From Collinsella sp. (GTDB lineage: Bacteria; Actinomycetota; Coriobacteriia; Coriobacteriales; Coriobacteriaceae): DNA of 26,250 nt. The notes beneath the pieces were generated by a model. The model was not told where the DNA came from, did not search any database, and was given only the letters and a program-made list of their open reading frames with translations. This document shows, piece by piece, positions 21,011 through 26,250 of the stretch; within the stretch, counting starts at the first letter, position 1, and each line of letters opens with the position of its first letter. The position numbers were made by a program, and so were the translations under genes. The stretch spans positions 1 to 26,250 of the forward strand of contig DXZR01000030.1 of the NCBI GenBank assembly GCA_019419555.1, written 5' to 3'.

Positions 21011-21055
21011 CAATGCCCCGTCCACGTGATTGCGTGGGCGGGGCATTGCCGTTTT
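21011..21055 (+). terminator. Terminator of the alpha-glucoside operon
   Basis: CAATGCCCCGTCCACG 21011-21026 pairs with 21033-21048 at 15 of 16 positions plus one G.T, with a 6-nt loop. CCGTTTTG follows. The stem is very stable; the T run is short. Confidence 0.75.
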
Positions 21056-21170
21056 GCGCAAAGTAACCTGGCCCCCTTGCACCAACAATGATCCGTTTCC
21101 TCTGTCCCCAAGGGATCAGTGTTTTGCCAGTTTGTGGTAGAACTAGGGAACGGTTCTTGAGGAGGCTGGC

Positions 21171-22082
21171 ATGCTCAACGCGTTGGTGTGGACACTTGCT
21201 TGCTTAGGCGTTGTCGCGGCAGATATTGCTCTGAGCGTGGTTTTGTTTTCCGCTCTGGGTGTCGCGTCGGTGTTCATGGGTTTTTCGATTGACGGCCTCG
21301 ATATTCAATTGCTTCAGGCTGTCGCGCAGACGGCATCGTTTTTAATGGCGCTGCTGTGGTGGCGTTATCTGTGGCCGCGTTCGTTTATGGCACGCCGGCA
21401 AAGCGCGCATCCGCTCGGCGGGGGAGCGCGTGGGGCGTGGAAGCGCATCGCCTGCGTTATCGTGATCGGCCTTGCCCTGCAGGTGGTCGTTGGCTACGTG
21501 ACCGACGCCGTGCTGTCGCTGTTGCCCGAGGCTGCGGCCGACTACAGCGAGCTTGTCGAGGAAACAGGCATGGGCGACACCAGCTATCTCGCCGTCCTGA
21601 CTACGATGCTCGGCGCCCCATTTTGTGAAGAGCTGCTGGTGCGCGGCATCATTTTTGAGTTTTCGCTCCGAGCGTTTAATCCGCAGTGCCGCCCACTTTG
21701 GAAGCGCCGGCGTCGTGCGGGTGCGCAGGACGGCGCCATGGTGCCCTGGGCGGCCCCGAGCACGTGGGGTATCACCGCGGCGATTGTGCTGCAGGCGGCA
21801 ATCTTCGGTTTTATGCACATGAATTGGGTGCAAGGTTGCTACGCGGGTGCCGCCGGCCTCATCTTTGGTTGGGTGCTCGTGACGACCGGAAAGCTCCGCT
21901 ACACGATCCTGCTGCACTTCGCCTTTAATGCCGGGTCGTATCTCATGACGTTGCTTTGGTTTGTGAACACGCCGTTCGACGTGGCAATTACGGTCGCCAT
22001 CGCCGGCGTCATCCTCGTTGAGGCAATGCGGTCGCTGCGCCGCGCGTGTGGGATGGATGCAGCGAGCGCACCGCTGCCCTAG
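21171..22082 (+). CDS. CPBP-family intramembrane metalloprotease
   Basis: A 303-aa membrane protein of the CAAX-protease/bacteriocin-processing (CPBP, Abi) family. Catalytic motifs are E153-E154 with R158 (EELLVRG), H216 in FGFMHMN, and H249 with N253 (HFAFN), all intact. About seven to eight hydrophobic helices are visible, and an Arg-rich loop lies at 175-185. Members are linked to bacteriocin immunity or processing and to membrane-protein cleavage; the substrate here is unknown. GAGGAGG precedes the ATG. It converges on ygiQ, and the two stop codons overlap by four bases (CTAG at 22079-22082), so no separate terminator lies between them. No bacteriocin gene is seen nearby. Confidence 0.9.
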   Translation: MLNALVWTLACLGVVAADIALSVVLFSALGVASVFMGFSIDGLDIQLLQAVAQTASFLMALLWWRYLWPRSFMARRQSAHPLGGGARGAWKRIACVIVIGLALQVVVGYVTDAVLSLLPEAAADYSELVEETGMGDTSYLAVLTTMLGAPFCEELLVRGIIFEFSLRAFNPQCRPLWKRRRRAGAQDGAMVPWAAPSTWGITAAIVLQAAIFGFMHMNWVQGCYAGAAGLIFGWVLVTTGKLRYTILLHFAFNAGSYLMTLLWFVNTPFDVAITVAIAGVILVEAMRSLRRACGMDAASAPLP

Positions 22083-24214
22083 TTGCGGCGTCCGCCTCCG
22101 TTGGCGCCTTGACGTCCCTGAGCTGCACGGTTGCGCCCGGCAGTGTTCTGTGCGCGCGACATGCCGCCGTGCCCCTTGCTGCCCTTGGGCCCCTTGCCAG
22201 CGCCGTCACCATGCGGTTTGCCGCCCTTCTTGCCAGTGCCGTGTCCGCCGCTGGCCGATGTCTCGCCCGGGCGCGGGGGCACGGGGCGAATCAGGCAATG
22301 CTTGGTGTAGCCAATCAGATCGCGGCGGCCGGCCTTTTCCAGTGCCTCGCGTACGAGCTTGTAGTTCTCGGGCTTGCGGTATTGGATGAGCGCACGCTGC
22401 ATGGCCTTCTCGTGCGGGTCGCGTGCCACGTAGATCGGCTGCATGGTGCGTGGGTCCACGCCGGTGTAGTACATGCAGGTCGACATGGTGGACGGGGTGG
22501 GGTAGAAGTCCTGCACCTGTTCGGGCATGTAGCCCATGTCGCGTACGGCCTCGGCAAGGTCCACAGCTTCCTTCATCGTTGAGCCGGGGTGGCTCGAGAT
22601 CAGGTACGGTACCACATACTGTTTAAGTCCGTATTCGCGGTTCAGGCGTTCAAATTTACGGCAGAACGCGTCGTAGACGGCGCGGCTCGGCTTGCCCATC
22701 ACGGAGAGCACCGCGTCGCTCACGTGCTCGGGTGCTACACGCAGCTGGCCCGAGACGTGATGCTCCAGCAGCTCGCGCAAAAACTCGTCCGAGGCGTCGG
22801 CCATGGTGTAGTCAAAGCGGATGCCGCTGCGGACGAAGACCTTCTTAACGCCCGGCAGCTGGCGCAGGTCGCGCAGCAACTGCGTGTAGCCGCTCTCGTC
22901 GACCACCATGTTCTTGCACACGCTCGGCCACAGGCAGCGCTTGTTCTTGCACACGCCGTGCTTGAGCTGCTTGTCGCAGGCAGGGCGGCTAAAGTTAGCC
23001 GTCGGCCCGCCCACGTCGTTGATGTAGCCCTTAAACTCGGGATCGTGCGTGAGCAGCTCGGCCTCGCGCATGATCGAATCGTGGCTACGCATCTGCAACA
23101 CGCGGCCCTGGTGGAAGGTGAGCGCGCAAAACGAGCACTCGCCAAAGCACCCGCGGTTGGAGCTAATGGAAAACTTGATCTCGGCAAATGCCGGCACGCC
23201 GCCCGCCGCGTCGTAGTCGGGATGCCAATCGCGTGCGTAGGGGAGTTCGGCAACCTCGTCCATCTCGTCGGTGGTGAGTGTTGCCGACGGCGGGTTCTGC
23301 ACCACATAGACGCTGTTGGGGTAGGGCTCTACCAGGCGATGACCGGTGATGGGGTCCATATTCTGCTGCTGCACATTAAAGCTGCGCGCGTAGTTGAGCT
23401 TGTCGGCGGTAAGGTCGTCCCAGCTGGGCAGCAGGTCGTAGTCGTAGACCTCGTCGAGCGAGCCCGTGCGGTAGACGGTGCCGTTGATATAGGTGATCTG
23501 ATCGACGGGCAGTCCCGCGTCGAGCGCGTCGGCGATCTCGACGATCGCGTGCTCGCCCATGCCGTAGATGAGGATGTCGGCGCCCGAGTCGAGCAGTACC
23601 GAGCGCTTGAGCTTGTCCTGCCAGTAGTCATAGTGGGCCAGGCGGCGCAGACTCGCCTCGATGCCGCCGATGATGATGGGGGCATCCTTGAACGTCTGGC
23701 GGATGAGGTTGCCGTAGACCGTGACGGCACGATTGGGACGGCGCCCCTCCTCGCCACCAGGGGTATAGGCATCGGTGTGACGGCGGTGCTTGGTCACCGA
23801 ATAGTGGTTGACCATGGAGTCCATGTTGCCGGCGCTGACGAGAAAGCCCAGGCGCGGCTCGCCGAGCACGGTGATGCTGGCGGGGTCGGTCCAGTCGGGC
23901 TGGCAGATGATACCCACCTTGTAGCCATGCGCATCGAGCACGCGGCTGATGATGGCCATGCCAAAGCTTGGATGGTCCACGTAGGCATCGCCGCAGATGT
24001 AGACAAAGTCGCACTGGTCCCAGCCGCGCGCGTCCATATCGGCGCGGCTGACGGGGAGGAACTTATCGCGGCCCGGACGCCAGGGACGTGTGGGCGCTGC
24101 TGGGGTATGCGTGGTGTGCCCACCCTGCGCCTTACCGCCGCGCTTTTGCTGCTGCCCCTGTTTGTCCTGCTGACTGCGCTGGTTGTTCTGAGCGTGCTGA
24201 GGCTTTTTTGCCAC
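22079..24214 (-). CDS. YgiQ-family radical SAM protein
   Basis: A 711-aa UPF0313/YgiQ-type radical SAM protein. The 4Fe-4S cluster motif C356-x3-C360-x2-C363 is in NRGCFGECSFC. Conserved YgiQ elements include the early FLPVSRADMDARGWDQCDFVYICGDAYVDHPSFG, IIIGGIEASLRRLAHYDYW, YPNSVYVVQNPP and ISSHPGSTMKEAV. The family's substrate is unknown. The N-terminus (about 45 residues) and C-terminus (about 70 residues, rich in Gly, Lys and Arg) are extra, low-complexity basic tails. The frame is open to 24382, but GTG 24214 has GGGAGGG just before it and begins VAKKPQHAQ, so it is preferred. It is transcribed away from the DUF1275 gene. Confidence 0.92.
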   Translation of the reverse strand: MAKKPQHAQNNQRSQQDKQGQQQKRGGKAQGGHTTHTPAAPTRPWRPGRDKFLPVSRADMDARGWDQCDFVYICGDAYVDHPSFGMAIISRVLDAHGYKVGIICQPDWTDPASITVLGEPRLGFLVSAGNMDSMVNHYSVTKHRRHTDAYTPGGEEGRRPNRAVTVYGNLIRQTFKDAPIIIGGIEASLRRLAHYDYWQDKLKRSVLLDSGADILIYGMGEHAIVEIADALDAGLPVDQITYINGTVYRTGSLDEVYDYDLLPSWDDLTADKLNYARSFNVQQQNMDPITGHRLVEPYPNSVYVVQNPPSATLTTDEMDEVAELPYARDWHPDYDAAGGVPAFAEIKFSISSNRGCFGECSFCALTFHQGRVLQMRSHDSIMREAELLTHDPEFKGYINDVGGPTANFSRPACDKQLKHGVCKNKRCLWPSVCKNMVVDESGYTQLLRDLRQLPGVKKVFVRSGIRFDYTMADASDEFLRELLEHHVSGQLRVAPEHVSDAVLSVMGKPSRAVYDAFCRKFERLNREYGLKQYVVPYLISSHPGSTMKEAVDLAEAVRDMGYMPEQVQDFYPTPSTMSTCMYYTGVDPRTMQPIYVARDPHEKAMQRALIQYRKPENYKLVREALEKAGRRDLIGYTKHCLIRPVPPRPGETSASGGHGTGKKGGKPHGDGAGKGPKGSKGHGGMSRAQNTAGRNRAAQGRQGANGGGRRN

Positions 24215-24251
24215 GATCCCTCCCGGTGTTTGTATGCTGCACGTAATTGTA

Positions 24252-24286
24252 ACCAGTCTTTTTGGGACGGGGCTAAAAAGACTGGT
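24252..24286. promoter_or_regulatory. Perfect 12-bp inverted repeat in the ygiQ leader region
   Basis: ACCAGTCTTTTT 24252-24263 pairs exactly with AAAAAGACTGGT 24275-24286 around an 11-bp centre, 38 bp upstream of the ygiQ start and inside the divergent spacer. No T run follows the stem. It may be an operator, a leader hairpin or a dispersed element. Confidence 0.5.
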
Positions 24287-24464
24287 GGAGTACACGAGGT
24301 CTCGGGTGTCGGTGCCGCGCCCGCCGTTTGTTTCCAGACTGTGTATCTGCGCGTTGGAGAACCCGTCTCGCGCGCACGCCATGTTGTCAATGGGTTACAG
24401 TATGAACGGCGGCTATGTTTCCGCCAACGCACGAGAGAGTCGTCAACAAGGAGGATGCACGACG

Positions 24465-25184
24465 ATGCAGCGTGCCAAACAGATATCGGAGTCCATTGAG
24501 CTGGGCATCATCTTGGCGCTCGCCGGTGGCTTTATGGATGTGTATTCGTACATTGGGCGCGACCATGTTTTCGCCAACGCGCAGACGGGCAACATCCTGC
24601 TGGTGGGCGTGAGCATCTCGGAGGGCAATTGGGCACTTGCGGGGCGTTACTTCTTCCCTGTGGTTTCGTTTGCTGTGGGCATTATGCTTGCCGACCTGGT
24701 ACACGAGCGTTTTGGCAGCGTGATCCACTGGCGTCAGGTGACGGTGTTCTTTGAAGCCGTCATCTTGCTGGGCGTGAGTTTTATTCCCGGTGGCGATTTC
24801 AACCTGCTCGCCAACTGCCTCACTTCGTTTGCCTGCGGTATGCAAGTCGAGAGCTTCCGCAAGATCCACGGTCACGGCATCGCTACGACCATGTGCATCG
24901 GCAACTTGCGCAACGCGCTGCAAAACGTGGACGATTACATCATTACCCACAAGCGCGGCTTTTTGGAAAACGGCCTGCTGTACTTTGGTGTGATCTTTAC
25001 CTTTGTGTTTGGTGCCGTGCTGGGCAATTGGTGCATTGAGCGCATGGGCCTGCACGCCATTGCGGTGGCGAGCGTGCTGCTGTTTATCGCGTTTGCCATC
25101 ATGTTTATCGACCGTGAACGCGATTTGCACAGGAAATGGGCCCGCATCGTAGCTGACTGGCAGACCACGAGTCTTAAGCGCTAA
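24465..25184 (+). CDS. DUF1275 (YoaK-like) membrane protein
   Basis: A 239-aa inner-membrane protein of the DUF1275/YoaK family. The signature GGFMDVYSYIGRDHVFANAQTGNILLVGV (residues 21-49) is typical, and CGMQVESFRKIHGHGIATTMCIGNLRN in the second half is also conserved. Around six hydrophobic helices are visible. The family's role is not established; transport has been suggested. The frame opens earlier at 24234, but ATG 24465 has AAGGAGG ten bases before it and starts the family domain, so it is chosen. It is divergent from ygiQ and shows no co-transcribed partner. Confidence 0.9.
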   Translation: MQRAKQISESIELGIILALAGGFMDVYSYIGRDHVFANAQTGNILLVGVSISEGNWALAGRYFFPVVSFAVGIMLADLVHERFGSVIHWRQVTVFFEAVILLGVSFIPGGDFNLLANCLTSFACGMQVESFRKIHGHGIATTMCIGNLRNALQNVDDYIITHKRGFLENGLLYFGVIFTFVFGAVLGNWCIERMGLHAIAVASVLLFIAFAIMFIDRERDLHRKWARIVADWQTTSLKR

Positions 25185-25294
25185 GGTGCATGTTCGTAAT
25201 GACAAGATTTGACGTCAGCAAAGCGTGCGGCTTGAGGCTATAGAATAAAAATGCCATCTTTCTAGCTATAATTATTAGTTGAGGGGATGGACAT

Positions 25295-26218
25295 ATGCCA
25301 GAGCTTTTTATTCAAAATAAGACGACAGTAATCAAGTTGATGGTGCTCTGCATTTTATCTGCCCTGGTGGAGCTGTCTGTTGTTAAAGCTGAATCGTTGA
25401 TTATAGACTATGGCCTGCTTCGCTCTAATTATCGTAACGTTTTATACATTGGGTTAGGCCTGCTAGTATTGCTCTCAGTTGAGCTGGTGACAAACCTGTT
25501 CAGATCAAAATATGCGGAGCAATTGGCTTCCGATGGCGCTAACTGCTTCTATAGATTGCTTGCCCGCCGTGCTTTAGAGCGGCCCTTAGTTTTAGCAAAA
25601 GACAGTGACTACCTGTTATCGCGCATTGAAGAGGCTGGGAACCTACAGCCGATGATTGGAATATTTACAACTGCGTTTCTTCCGTGCCTAGTGACGGGTT
25701 TGGCATCGTTTGTGGCGCTATCTAATATCTCTTTGCTGCTTTTGATCCCTGTTTGTGTTTCGGCATTGTTTATTTCGCTTCTATATCCGTTCGCTCTTAG
25801 TAAGCTATCGACTAAGAGCGAAAAGGCATTGGAGGCCCAGGCGAGGGGTTCTGCTTATTTAGCCCAGCTAATAAATTGTCGACTTTACATTCGAATTTCT
25901 CGTTCAATTAACTTGGAATTACTTCGCTATAAAAAGATGCTTAAAGCCTGCAGGAACTCTCGAGTTGAGGAGAGTGTCTTTGCGAGATTGGCAACTGAAA
26001 TAGTTAACGCTGGCAACATCATTACTGGCTTGCTTTCAGTTCTGCTGCTTATTTTCCTTGTGTTAAAGCGCGGGCTGACGGTCGGGATTGCGGTGCAGAG
26101 TTATCAACTTGTGCTTCTATGCTATTCTCCTTTTCCTCTTGTTCTGAATTGTTGGGCTCAGCTTCAGCCGTCGTTTAGGTCGTTGCGCCGTGTCTTTGTT
26201 AGCGCCGGAATAATTTAG
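25295..26218 (+). CDS. ABC-exporter transmembrane domain protein lacking an ATPase domain
   Basis: A 307-aa protein with about six hydrophobic helices, resembling the membrane half of a type I ABC exporter. It starts MPELFIQNKTTVIKLM, continues with SVELVTNLFRSKYAEQLASDGANCFYRLLARRAL, where the coupling-helix region would be, and ends LQPSFRSLRRVFVSAGII. This is where the linker to the nucleotide-binding domain normally follows, but the frame ends with TAA-type spacing at 26218 and no Walker motif is present. The gene is clearly richer in A and T than its neighbours and uses AT-ending codons, which suggests transfer. GAGGGG precedes the ATG. The ATPase may be a separate gene right of the window, or the protein may be truncated. 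Substrate unknown. Confidence 0.72.
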   Translation: MPELFIQNKTTVIKLMVLCILSALVELSVVKAESLIIDYGLLRSNYRNVLYIGLGLLVLLSVELVTNLFRSKYAEQLASDGANCFYRLLARRALERPLVLAKDSDYLLSRIEEAGNLQPMIGIFTTAFLPCLVTGLASFVALSNISLLLLIPVCVSALFISLLYPFALSKLSTKSEKALEAQARGSAYLAQLINCRLYIRISRSINLELLRYKKMLKACRNSRVEESVFARLATEIVNAGNIITGLLSVLLLIFLVLKRGLTVGIAVQSYQLVLLCYSPFPLVLNCWAQLQPSFRSLRRVFVSAGII

Positions 26219-26250
26219 CCAAATATAGTCGGCCGAGATTGACCAATCCC

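Overview
The window is high-GC actinobacterial DNA. GC-rich third codon positions create long antisense shadow frames, Shine-Dalgarno sequences are strong, and GTG starts occur. Gene content (EFR1-type flavodoxin-ferredoxin, a CsoR/CopZ/CopA copper set, an alpha-glucoside PTS with a GH4 hydrolase, YgiQ radical SAM protein, DUF6273 receptor kinase) suggests a gut Coriobacteriia genome, most likely Collinsella or a relative. No rRNA or tRNA gene was seen.

Left part (1-4750). The 5' part of an IS110-family transposase runs off the left edge, preceded by a nested-stem region that could encode its bridge RNA. Then come an unrecognised 235-aa protein, a protein with an AbiEi-like N-terminus and a PD-(D/E)XK (DUF559/VSR-like) C-terminus bracketed by palindromic repeats, and a metal-dependent amidohydrolase ending at a bidirectional terminator.

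Copper region (4766-8570, minus strand). The order of transcription is copA P1B-ATPase, copZ-like chaperone, csoR repressor, then a small two-helix membrane zinc-ribbon protein. A CsoR-type G/C-tract dyad lies in the copA promoter. CsoR would release it when copper binds, CopZ would carry Cu(I), and CopA would export it.

Signalling region (8818-12036, minus strand). An FHA-domain protein is followed by a receptor-like Ser/Thr kinase. The kinase gene is interrupted by an in-frame TAG inside the C-lobe. The rest of the kinase, a transmembrane helix and an outer DUF6273 domain continue in the same frame.

Right part (12617-26250). A DEAD-box helicase with a very long Arg/Gly-rich tail and a perfect 18-bp terminator; an EFR1-family protein behind two back-to-back palindromes; a four-gene alpha-glucoside operon (EIIA, BglG/LicT antiterminator, EIICB, 6-phospho-alpha-glucosidase) with a RAT/terminator-like leader; a CPBP membrane protease converging with ygiQ; a DUF1275 membrane protein; and an AT-richer ABC-exporter membrane domain with no ATPase domain.

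The most unusual structure is a family of nine palindromic units (arms near GTCTCGATCTGTAAC, about 57 bp each) in four intergenic clusters of 3, 2, 2 and 2. The spacing is nearly fixed (26-27 bp inside units, 23-24 bp between units) while most intervening sequence differs. Two units carry paired arm changes that preserve the palindrome.
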